Below, piece after piece: positions 41,971 through 50,188 of a stretch of DNA of 64,000 nt; the first letter of the stretch is position 1, and every line of letters begins with the position of its first letter. Below the pieces are notes generated by a model. The model was not told the origin of the DNA, made no database searches, and saw only the letters and a program-made list of their open reading frames with translations. The position numbers and the translations under genes were made by a program. Source of the stretch: an uncultured Pseudohongiella sp. (GTDB lineage: Bacteria > Pseudomonadota > Gammaproteobacteria > Pseudomonadales > Pseudohongiellaceae); the NCBI GenBank assembly GCA_902531515.1, contig CACAEJ010000008.1, forward strand, positions 1-64,000, read 5' to 3'.

Positions 41971-42582
41971 TTAAAGTTTAGCGCTATGCTCAGCGAGGTA
42001 TTCAGCCACGCCCTCCGTGGTCGCTTTCATACCTGAATCACCTTTTTCCCAACCAGCTGGACAAACTTCTCCATGCTCTTCAGAGAATTGAAGCGCATCG
42101 ACTAGTCGTAGCATTTCGTCGACATTTCTGCCCAGAGGCAGGTTATTAACAGTACTATGCTGAATTACTCCTTCCTTATCTATGAGAAATGAAGCTCTGA
42201 AAGCCACTCCATCTGAATGAGAAATCCCATAAGATTTGATGATTTCATGATTAGTATCTGCAACTAAAGGGAAACCAACTGGACCTATCCCGCCTTGCTC
42301 GACAGGTGTTTTTCTCCAAGCGAGGTGAGTAAATTGAGAATCGATTGAGACACCAATTATTTGAGTATTCCTGTCTTCAAATTCTTTGACGCGGTTATTG
42401 TGCGCGATAATCTCAGAGGGACACACAAACGTAAAATCTAATGGATAAAAAAACAGGACGACATATTTACCCCTGTAATCTGATAACTGAAATTCCTCTT
42501 TGATCTCGCCATTAGCCATGACGGCGGCAGCCTTAAAGTTTGGCGCCTCTGAACATACTGTAATCTGCATATTGCTATCCAA
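41971..42582 (-). CDS. Typical 2-Cys peroxiredoxin (AhpC/Prx1)
   Basis: FFYPLDFTFVCPSEIIAHNNRV; resolving-Cys region GEVCPAGWEKGD. Confidence 0.95.
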   Translation of the reverse strand: MDSNMQITVCSEAPNFKAAAVMANGEIKEEFQLSDYRGKYVVLFFYPLDFTFVCPSEIIAHNNRVKEFEDRNTQIIGVSIDSQFTHLAWRKTPVEQGGIGPVGFPLVADTNHEIIKSYGISHSDGVAFRASFLIDKEGVIQHSTVNNLPLGRNVDEMLRLVDALQFSEEHGEVCPAGWEKGDSGMKATTEGVAEYLAEHSAKL

Positions 42583-42595
42583 AAATAATTAACGG

Positions 42596-42802
42596 TTAGT
42601 GTTTCTGATGTAGCACGGTATTGATTGTTGCTACCGGCTTTTTCCCAAGTGAGTAATCAGTAAACATGGCAGCCACTTCCTCGAGGATGTCTTCTTCTAA
42701 CCGAAACGACATGGGTCCTATATGAAGTACATAAACGTTACACTTTCTGCAGACGGTGACCGAGCAAATACTTCGCTTTACTACAACCTCTGTTTTGCAC
42801 AT
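42596..42802 (-). CDS. Small Cys-containing protein, unknown
   Basis: 68 aa; CSVTVCRKCNVYVLHIGPMSFRLEEDILEEVAAMF; co-directional between 88-aa ORF and peroxiredoxin. Confidence 0.6.
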   Translation of the reverse strand: MCKTEVVVKRSICSVTVCRKCNVYVLHIGPMSFRLEEDILEEVAAMFTDYSLGKKPVATINTVLHQKH

Positions 42803-42817
42803 AAATTTCGGACCAAA

Positions 42818-43084
42818 CTAATGAATATTCGTATCGACAGATTTGAGAGCGCGGCATTGCGTCCTCGCACGATCTCTAATGGATAAAGTGCCACGCCAAT
42901 GCTTGCATAAGCGTTCACAGGTGTTGACTAAACTCGATTGTGATGACTTCGGATGAGTTTGAAGCATTTCTAGATGCTGCAAAATCGCTTTTCCCACTAG
43001 CGGATCTTGATCCATGGTGTATCTAGTTAACAAGAACAGGAGTGTTGATACGAGAACATCGTTGTCTTCTGATTGCGGCTTCAC
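42818..43084 (-). CDS. Small unknown protein downstream of a Fur-box-like site
   Basis: 88 aa ORF beginning about 44 bp downstream of the box; co-directional with 42596..42802. Confidence 0.6.
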   Translation of the reverse strand: MKPQSEDNDVLVSTLLFLLTRYTMDQDPLVGKAILQHLEMLQTHPKSSQSSLVNTCERLCKHWRGTLSIRDRARTQCRALKSVDTNIH

Positions 43085-43127
43085 TGTATATCACGCGCTT
43101 TAAGGTTGAGTTCGGCTTCATACTAAT

Positions 43128-43146
43128 GCGAATGATAATCATTTGC
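43128..43146 (-). promoter_or_regulatory. Fur-box-like operator
   Basis: GCGAATGATAATCATTTGC on + strand, core AATGATAATCATT close to the GATAATGATAATCATTATC consensus. Confidence 0.8.
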
Positions 43147-43175
43147 AATGTTAAGTTACCAACACTTCCTCAGAC

Positions 43176-44132
43176 TTAATGAGAGCGCTGAGCGGTAAGA
43201 CGGAGCAATTCGACTTGGTTTGCAACCCAGAGGTTAACATTTTTATGGGGTAACAGCCCCAATTTGTCTGCTCGGTAGTCCAAACCTTCTAATACTCTGG
43301 CATAGGGTCCGAAACCATGCACTCTGAAAGGTACTACCAATGTCTTCAGCCCATCGCTGCTGGCAGCTTCCATAAACGATCGAATATTACTCTCGGCCTC
43401 ACCTCTTTTCGCAAACCAATCCTCACGCAGTGTGAACACTTTAATTTCATTCAATCCTAGGATGGACTTTGCCGTCTCTGTGCGCTCCGCTATTTTCTCA
43501 ACCCACCTAGCATCTTCCTCGTCAGAACCTGTACCGTGGGCAATCACAATAGCGACTTCGCTCTCAGGATCTCTACTCAAGCCCGCAATTCTGCTTACCA
43601 AAACATCATCCATTTCAGCGGCATCCGCCAAGCCATCTTCGCTTATAAAAAAGTTCAAGTCTGTTTCAATTTTCCAAAATCCCATGGGCATAAACATTCC
43701 AGGCTGCGAAGTTTTATCAACTTCCTCCTTGTTTGGCGCACCTTCTGCTGTTCCGAGTATTTGCTGGGTCCTCTCATACCAACTTTCACCAGACACAAAC
43801 ATTCTCACAACACCGACATCCTCCACGCCCCGACTCTCGAGTCGTCTCACTGACTCTTCAATACTCCCCGCATCAGCCATACCAAATGCTATTTCAACTG
43901 GGTACTTATCGCCTATCTCCGAGGTCGCCTGTTGCACAGCCTCATTCCACTCCGAGGTACCACCATGCGCCATTAATAGTAATCCAAATTTAGACCCGTT
44001 AGCCTGAAATTGGTCCGGCGCGGTATTCTGTGTCGTCGAACACGACTGAATCAAAATTAAACAGGATATTAAGAGGGATAACCGATACCTTATTTGATTC
44101 TGAAAATACTGAAATATTGGGTTCTTGTTCAC
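43176..44132 (-). CDS. CbiX/SirB-like (class II chelatase fold) lipoprotein
   Basis: Lipoprotein signal ...LLISCLILIQSCSTTQ; duplicated xxAHGxxxxxx segments (FGLLLMAHGGTSEWNEAV, VAIVIAHGTGSDEEDARW), VVPFRVHGFGPYARVLEGLDYR. Confidence 0.7.
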   Translation of the reverse strand: MNKNPIFQYFQNQIRYRLSLLISCLILIQSCSTTQNTAPDQFQANGSKFGLLLMAHGGTSEWNEAVQQATSEIGDKYPVEIAFGMADAGSIEESVRRLESRGVEDVGVVRMFVSGESWYERTQQILGTAEGAPNKEEVDKTSQPGMFMPMGFWKIETDLNFFISEDGLADAAEMDDVLVSRIAGLSRDPESEVAIVIAHGTGSDEEDARWVEKIAERTETAKSILGLNEIKVFTLREDWFAKRGEAESNIRSFMEAASSDGLKTLVVPFRVHGFGPYARVLEGLDYRADKLGLLPHKNVNLWVANQVELLRLTAQRSH

Positions 44133-44143
44133 AGTGCATATAC

Positions 44144-46387
44144 TCAGAATTCAATATTTAACCCGACGCGGATATTGGTTCCGGGCTGGTGGTTGTTTAG
44201 AATAGTATCCGCCGAGGAAACCTTATTCAAGCCCTGAATACTTTGCCATATGGCATATTCCTCGTCGAATATATTAAAGATACCTGCCCGGAGAGATACT
44301 GCGCTCCCTAGCTGCAAGTCTCCAACCACATCAACGATCGCATATCCCTCGGCGTCAGTAACAGTATCCGATGATACTTTATCCTTATCAGCAATGACCG
44401 TCCACAGAAGTTCTCCTCCCCAATTGCCACTGCTATGATCGTACCTAAGCCCGGTCACTATATTGAGTGGATCTATCGTATCAAGGTGTGCGCCTGTACC
44501 TGCATTTTCACCGCGCGCATAGGCCACGGAAGACCTTATCCTCCATTGATTCGTTAAATACAAGAAGGCAGTCAATTCCGCGCCCTGAATCTCAACGTCG
44601 CTTATATTCTGGTTTTGGTAAAGCGAGAGGCTTCCACTACGTCCAATAAAATTGCTCGATATGAAGTCATCATAATAATTCTTGAATACAGATAAGCTAA
44701 GGAAGGCATTTTCATAATCAGCGCGCACTCCCAACTCGAAACTGTCGCTGGTTTCAGCATCAATATCTGGATTCGGCACCACAGCGTATCTATAACCGAG
44801 GTTGACGAACGCCTGATTGGACTCGTTAAAATTAGGTGGACGGTAACCTTCTGCATATTGAGCAAAAAGGGAATAAGTTTCATCAATATCGTACAGAGCA
44901 CCCAAACTGAGTGATACTTCTCCTTCTTCAAAATCTTCAACCGGATAACCAAATCCAGCTACCTGATTGGTTCCATCAAGCAGAGCATCTACTGTAGCAT
45001 CCATCTCATAACGGTCATACCGGACTCCAGGAATGAGAGTGAGCGGGCTATCGCCTATTTGAATTTCATCCTGGAAGTAAATTCCCAATCTTCTAGTGCT
45101 CGTATCAGGGAAGGTCTTGTTTGGAAAGACTTCAGAAGGCGCCATAGGGAATGCTGAAATACGCCGCGAAATTGTGCCTGTTGACACTTCTGTATCAAAC
45201 CGGTCCCTCGGTCTCTCTGTTTCAGTTTCGTCCAGATTGAAACCATAAACAAAATTATGAGTTAGGTACCCTGAGTTGAGAGATTTCCTAAAATTGAGAT
45301 TTACCGCGACTGTCTCCTGATTGAAGCCAAAGGTAGTATCTCGGATAGCTGCTGCCCCTCCCATAGAACGTGGGTTTCGAGGGTTGACGAAAGAAAAGCT
45401 TGTCCTATCCTGAAGAGTTCTCTGCGTAGAGTCGGTATCATGGAAATTTACCAAAACCTGCAAGTCATCAAAGAGTCCTGACTCACGCTCCAACTGATAT
45501 TCTAGACCTATCCTTTCGCGATCCACCTCATCAAAACCAAGAGACTTTGATACTGAGCGCCCCAAGTCTGATAGAAGGTTAAAATCTCTCTCCTCAACAA
45601 ATGATTCAAAACTGACTGCCAAGCTTTGACTGTCTGAGATGTCCCAAAACCCCTTAAGGAGAATCCCTTGGGTATCACCATCCTGCGGATTCACACGTCC
45701 GCGACCATTGACCTCATGCTCCTCGAAATTCCGTTGGGTGACCTGTGCTACAAGGCCAAAATCTCCGTTTTGAAAGGCAGCGGTAGCCCCGCCTTTGACT
45801 TGGTCATCCGCGTCTGAAGCCGAGCTTCGAAGACCAAAATAACTGCCGCTGTCACTCCCAACGTAGTCGCGCGCATTCTTAGTTGTAAAAATTACCGCGC
45901 CACCCATGGCATCAGCACCATATAGAACAGAGGAAGGCCCTCGCACAATTTGGACGCTCTGCAGGTTATCCATCTCAAAGGAGTCTTTTCCATTCCCGTA
46001 GTAAATGTCGCTGCCACGCACGCCATCAACAACGTGGAGGACTCTGTTGCCGCCTATACCACGGATTGTGAAGCCCTGGTTGCCACCTCGAGCATTTGTA
46101 GTCATGGATACCCCGGGCTGAAAGCGGGCGAGGTCGTCTAAGTCATCAACCATTTCCTTTTCAATATTTTCCACGGTGATTATTGACACCGTCCCAGCAA
46201 TATTCTCTATAGTCCGCGGCTGACGAGTCGCTGAAATCGTTAGCTCTTCGATACGATTAGTAGAAGCTTCTTGGGCAGCAATCCAAGAGGGAATTAAAGA
46301 CAGTCCGCTAACCAGAAAAATATTTCTTAAATTTTTAAACGCGCAAAAAAGTCTTACTTCTATATTAGAAATAGATTCAAAGAACAT
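44144..46387 (-). CDS. TonB-dependent heme/hemoglobin-type receptor; likely start MFFESIS
   Basis: TonB box-like EELTISATRQPRTIENI; plug VQIVRGPSSVLYGADAMGGAVIF; YRPPNFNE...VVPNPDIDAETSDSFELG equivalent to FRAP/NPNL heme-receptor region; hemP directly upstream. Confidence 0.9.
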   Translation of the reverse strand: MFFESISNIEVRLFCAFKNLRNIFLVSGLSLIPSWIAAQEASTNRIEELTISATRQPRTIENIAGTVSIITVENIEKEMVDDLDDLARFQPGVSMTTNARGGNQGFTIRGIGGNRVLHVVDGVRGSDIYYGNGKDSFEMDNLQSVQIVRGPSSVLYGADAMGGAVIFTTKNARDYVGSDSGSYFGLRSSASDADDQVKGGATAAFQNGDFGLVAQVTQRNFEEHEVNGRGRVNPQDGDTQGILLKGFWDISDSQSLAVSFESFVEERDFNLLSDLGRSVSKSLGFDEVDRERIGLEYQLERESGLFDDLQVLVNFHDTDSTQRTLQDRTSFSFVNPRNPRSMGGAAAIRDTTFGFNQETVAVNLNFRKSLNSGYLTHNFVYGFNLDETETERPRDRFDTEVSTGTISRRISAFPMAPSEVFPNKTFPDTSTRRLGIYFQDEIQIGDSPLTLIPGVRYDRYEMDATVDALLDGTNQVAGFGYPVEDFEEGEVSLSLGALYDIDETYSLFAQYAEGYRPPNFNESNQAFVNLGYRYAVVPNPDIDAETSDSFELGVRADYENAFLSLSVFKNYYDDFISSNFIGRSGSLSLYQNQNISDVEIQGAELTAFLYLTNQWRIRSSVAYARGENAGTGAHLDTIDPLNIVTGLRYDHSSGNWGGELLWTVIADKDKVSSDTVTDAEGYAIVDVVGDLQLGSAVSLRAGIFNIFDEEYAIWQSIQGLNKVSSADTILNNHQPGTNIRVGLNIEF

Positions 46388-46478
46388 AGACACCTCTTCC
46401 AAAGAGAGTCTGGCTTGCTGCCTGGATCGTGCGTGGGTGGCTGGCGTGACTCGGGACTAAATGGAACCTTATAAAGGT

Positions 46479-46643
46479 TTATTTCGTTAATATAAGCTTG
46501 TTATTAGCTGTAATTCTGAGCGTGTATTCGCTGCCGGCATGTTGAATGAACAATTTTTTAGGCTCACCAAGTAATTGCTTACTCGAGATCTTCTGCGGTA
46601 AGCGCTTGCGCAGAGTCAACTTTGTTTGACCTGGTTCATTCAT
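46479..46643 (-). CDS. hemP: Hemin uptake protein HemP (54 aa, not in the supplied ORF track)
   Basis: Translation MNEPGQTKLTLRKRLPQKISSKQLLGEPKKLFIQHAGSEYTLRITANNKLILTK with the HemP C-terminal signature (I-x-H-x-G-x-x-Y-x-LR-x-T-x-x-x-KLILTK). Confidence 0.92.
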   Translation of the reverse strand: MNEPGQTKLTLRKRLPQKISSKQLLGEPKKLFIQHAGSEYTLRITANNKLILTK

Positions 46644-46740
46644 TACAGTCTGCCAACAAACCTAGCTTCATTGAAGCGAGAACTAAAAACTAAGCCTATA
46701 GTTAATTAAGCCCTTATTGTAAATCCATCTAGCTTTTAAC

Positions 46741-46759
46741 GCAAATGATAATTATTTGC
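46741..46759 (-). promoter_or_regulatory. Fur-box-like operator upstream of hemP
   Basis: GCAAATGATAATTATTTGC, imperfect palindrome; TATAAT on the - strand immediately upstream (46772-46767). Confidence 0.8.
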
Positions 46760-46867
46760 ATTTAAAATTATACAAATTTTGACATTTGTAGATTGCTTTC
46801 CTCGTTCATGCCAGAATCTAAACATCTGAATTCTTTAGAACTAGTTGACCCGAAGGCAAATCAATAG

Positions 46868-47704
46868 ATGTTGAATCTGATCTTAAAAGCCATGCTCACT
46901 GCTGGAGTTTGGGCTTCTGTTTTCTTGACACCCTTCTCTTTCGCGGACAATCAAGAGCCTAAGGCGCTGTCACTCCAGCAAATTTTAGAGGGACAGCATC
47001 GCAATCCACAAAGCATAGCCAGGAATGGTTCGCGGCATCCATTTGAAACGCTTGGTTTTTTTGGCCTACGGCGCAACATGACACTAATTGAAATCGGGCC
47101 CTCAGGAGGCTGGTATACTGAAATCCTGGCTCCCTATATGCGCGATCATGGCCGCTACTACGGAGCTCATTTTTCTCCCAACACTACAAATAGTTTTCAG
47201 AGAAGAAACCTTGAAGAATTCGAAACCAAACTTACCGCTAACCCCTCACTATATGGCCGAGCTGTAATTCGTCACCTGCAGCCACCTAACGAAATAGCCA
47301 TAGGACCAGAAGGCGGGGCCGACATAGCCCTTACCTTTCGCAATGTTCATAACTGGATGTCTCGTGGGTTAGAGCAAGAATTCTTTGATGCATTTTTTGA
47401 AAATCTCAAGCCAGGTGGAATCTTAGGCGTAGTCGAACATAGGGCTCCCGACACTGCAGTTCGTCAAGAAATGATCGACACTGGATATGTTAGTGAGGCC
47501 TATGTGAAACAAATTGCTAAATCTGCAGGCTTTGATTTTGTTGCTTCCTCAGAAATAAACGGAAACCAAAAGGACACCAAAGACCATCCCGAAGGTGTCT
47601 GGACTCTTCCTCCTAATTTTCGGGCAGGTGAAGTCGATCAGGACAAATATGCTGCAATCGGCGAATCCGACAGAATGACTCTAAAATTTAGAAAACCCGA
47701 GTAA
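46868..47704 (+). CDS. Exported class I SAM-dependent methyltransferase-like protein
   Basis: Signal peptide; FFGLRRNMTLIEIGPSGGWYTEILAPYMRDHGRYYGAHF; GGADIALTFRNVHNWM. Confidence 0.75.
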   Translation: MLNLILKAMLTAGVWASVFLTPFSFADNQEPKALSLQQILEGQHRNPQSIARNGSRHPFETLGFFGLRRNMTLIEIGPSGGWYTEILAPYMRDHGRYYGAHFSPNTTNSFQRRNLEEFETKLTANPSLYGRAVIRHLQPPNEIAIGPEGGADIALTFRNVHNWMSRGLEQEFFDAFFENLKPGGILGVVEHRAPDTAVRQEMIDTGYVSEAYVKQIAKSAGFDFVASSEINGNQKDTKDHPEGVWTLPPNFRAGEVDQDKYAAIGESDRMTLKFRKPE

Positions 47705-47823
47705 AAGGTTACAGTTGTAATCCTCTAGATCCAGCGAATTATCGCTAATAAAGAGTTTCTACTTTTCTGTCCGTTTCATACGCTAACTGTATTAGTTTTT
47801 AACACGTTAAGAGAATTACTCTG

Positions 47824-50100
47824 TTGATAACCGAGAAGAATAAAGTACCGAGAAACAGATCGCGCTCCTTTTGCGTTATTTTTTTTCTATCTAGCCTAGT
47901 AATTGGATCAAGCCTTGCACAAGAGGTGGTTGTTGGGGAAGACGTAGATGGGAGGAAATCAATAAGAGCTACCCGGTTTAATGAGGATGTTCGCATCGAT
48001 GGAATTCTTGACGAGTCAATTTACGAGTCGGTCGAGCCCATCGGTGACTTTGTCCAGCACCTCCCTGTCTCAGGAGCTGTCGCAAGCGACAAGACAGAGG
48101 TATGGGTTTTTTACAATGACCGGAGCATCTATGTTACTGCAAAGGTGTATGAATCAGTTCCCGAGGAAGACTGGGTTGCCAATGAGATGCGTCGGGATGT
48201 CGGTCGACTTCGCTCGAACGATTCTTTCTCTGTGATGTTTGACACTTTCTTGGATAGAAGAAACGGTGTCGCATTCCTCGTGTCACCAATAGGCGGGTTT
48301 TCGGACTTCACAATTAACAATGAAGGAATGGCAACAAGGCCTGTAAATTTCGATTGGAACGTCGTTTGGAATTCGCGTGTCGGTCGATTTGATGGTGGAT
48401 GGACAGTTGAAATGGAGATTCCCTTTCGCTCACTGCGGTACGAACCTAATAGCGAACAAGAGTGGGGAATACAATTTCGAAGGGTACAGATACGTTTGAA
48501 TGAAGCTACCTATATCACCGATATACCCATTTCTGCTGCTAACATCGGACCTCCCATGGTTGCTGGAATGTGGCGAATATCTGAAGCTGCAACGCTCACT
48601 GACTTAGAAGTTCCACCAAGAAATTTTAATCTTGAAATCAAGCCTTATGGGCTAGGCACTGTCACAACAAATAGGATCGCAAATCCACCGATAAGCGGCG
48701 AATTTGCCAACGAGGCCGGAGTCGACGTAAAGTTTGGTATAACAAATAATCTGACCGCAGACTTTACCTACAACACAGACTTCGCTCAGGTCGAAGTTGA
48801 TGAAAGACAAGTAAATCTAACCCGCTTTAATTTATTTTTTCCAGAGAAAAGGGAGTTCTTCCTTGAGGGCGCGGCGAACTTTGATTTCACACAGCCTAGA
48901 AATCTTGACGTCCCGACAATGTTTTTTAGCCGTCGTATTGGATTGGAGAGGGGCCAAGTAGTCCCAATTGAAATTGGAGGCCGGGTTACGGGTAAGGTCG
49001 GCGATTTTGATATTGGTGCACTTAATATAGGAACAGATGGCAGTGGTCTAAATAGCGTTGAATCGACTGACTTCTCAGTCTTGAGAATAAAACGAGACGT
49101 GTTGAATCGCAGCAGGATAGGAATGATCTATACTGATCGATCAGATTCTCTAGTAGGAGAGGGGGCAAATACACTTTATGGTGTTGACGGGACGTTTAAT
49201 TTTTTAGACGACATACAAATCAGCACCTTTGCTGCAAAAAGTGAATCTCCGGGATTACATGATGATGACGAAAGCTATATGGCTAATTTTAATTACAACG
49301 GCGACCGGTATGGATTTAGGTCTGGTTATTTAGTGGTTGAAGATAATTTCAATCCCGAAGTTGGGTTTAAGAGACGCAATAACTTTAAGCAGTACGAAGG
49401 CAATCTGCGATTCAGTCCGCGACCAGCGTCAATCGAATCAGTCAGACAATTTAGCTTTGAAGCTCAAACACGTTCGTATTGGTCAGCAACATCTGGTGAG
49501 CTTGAGACTAGGAGACATGAGCTTATATTCAATACGCAGTTTGAGAGCGGCGATCAATTCCGTTTCACTAGTCGCGATGAGTTTGAGATGCTGACAAGAG
49601 CTTTTCGAATTGCACCAAAAGTATCACTGCAGCCTGGTACTTATGATTTTCGCAGTTCTGAGATTTCATACTCATTAGGGCCGCAACGGAATGTCAGCGG
49701 AAGACTATCTTATCGCTTTGGTGACTTCTGGAGCGGCACGAATTCTGCCATCGGAATCAGTGGTGGTAGTATCGAATTATCTCCACAATTGTCAGTTGAG
49801 CCCAGCTACTCTTTCAACGAGGTAAAACTCCCAGAAGGAAACTTTAGAACAGAGCTAGGAAGATTCAGGGTCACCTATACCATATCGCCACGTATGTACT
49901 TTAGCGGACTCGTTCAATATAACTCTACCCAGCACTCATTAAGCAGCAATTTGAGATTCCGCTGGGAATGGTCTCCAGGAAGCGAGCTCTTTATAGTTTA
50001 TAGTGATGATAGGGATACGAACCCTTTCGACAGGCCGGATAGCTTTGAGTTACGAAATCAGGGATGGGCAATTAAATTTAACAGACTATTTCAAATTTAA
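47824..50100 (+). CDS. DUF5916 / CBM9-like outer-membrane-associated protein
   Basis: IRATRFNEDVRIDGILDESIYESVEPIGDFVQHLPVSGAVASDKTEVWVFYNDRSIYVTAKVYES; PEKREFFLEGAANFDF. Confidence 0.85.
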   Translation: MITEKNKVPRNRSRSFCVIFFLSSLVIGSSLAQEVVVGEDVDGRKSIRATRFNEDVRIDGILDESIYESVEPIGDFVQHLPVSGAVASDKTEVWVFYNDRSIYVTAKVYESVPEEDWVANEMRRDVGRLRSNDSFSVMFDTFLDRRNGVAFLVSPIGGFSDFTINNEGMATRPVNFDWNVVWNSRVGRFDGGWTVEMEIPFRSLRYEPNSEQEWGIQFRRVQIRLNEATYITDIPISAANIGPPMVAGMWRISEAATLTDLEVPPRNFNLEIKPYGLGTVTTNRIANPPISGEFANEAGVDVKFGITNNLTADFTYNTDFAQVEVDERQVNLTRFNLFFPEKREFFLEGAANFDFTQPRNLDVPTMFFSRRIGLERGQVVPIEIGGRVTGKVGDFDIGALNIGTDGSGLNSVESTDFSVLRIKRDVLNRSRIGMIYTDRSDSLVGEGANTLYGVDGTFNFLDDIQISTFAAKSESPGLHDDDESYMANFNYNGDRYGFRSGYLVVEDNFNPEVGFKRRNNFKQYEGNLRFSPRPASIESVRQFSFEAQTRSYWSATSGELETRRHELIFNTQFESGDQFRFTSRDEFEMLTRAFRIAPKVSLQPGTYDFRSSEISYSLGPQRNVSGRLSYRFGDFWSGTNSAIGISGGSIELSPQLSVEPSYSFNEVKLPEGNFRTELGRFRVTYTISPRMYFSGLVQYNSTQHSLSSNLRFRWEWSPGSELFIVYSDDRDTNPFDRPDSFELRNQGWAIKFNRLFQI

Positions 50101-50188
50101 TTGCCCTAACTCGGTAAATGGACACTTGAACTTAGACCATGGACTAGGATTTAATCTAACTTATGAACCAAACAATGAGGAATTTTTC

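Noticed and set aside
43432-44007. 191-aa + strand ORF antisense to the CbiX-like lipoprotein
   Set aside because: Ser/Pro-rich antisense shadow of a well-supported gene.
44602-44952. 116-aa ORF on the same strand inside the heme receptor gene
   Set aside because: Alternative frame of a well-supported receptor gene; no independent coding evidence.
46388-46740. Long leader or cobalamin riboswitch upstream of the TonB receptor
   Set aside because: The region encodes hemP (46479..46643); I could not match B12-box or riboswitch core motifs in the remaining sequence.
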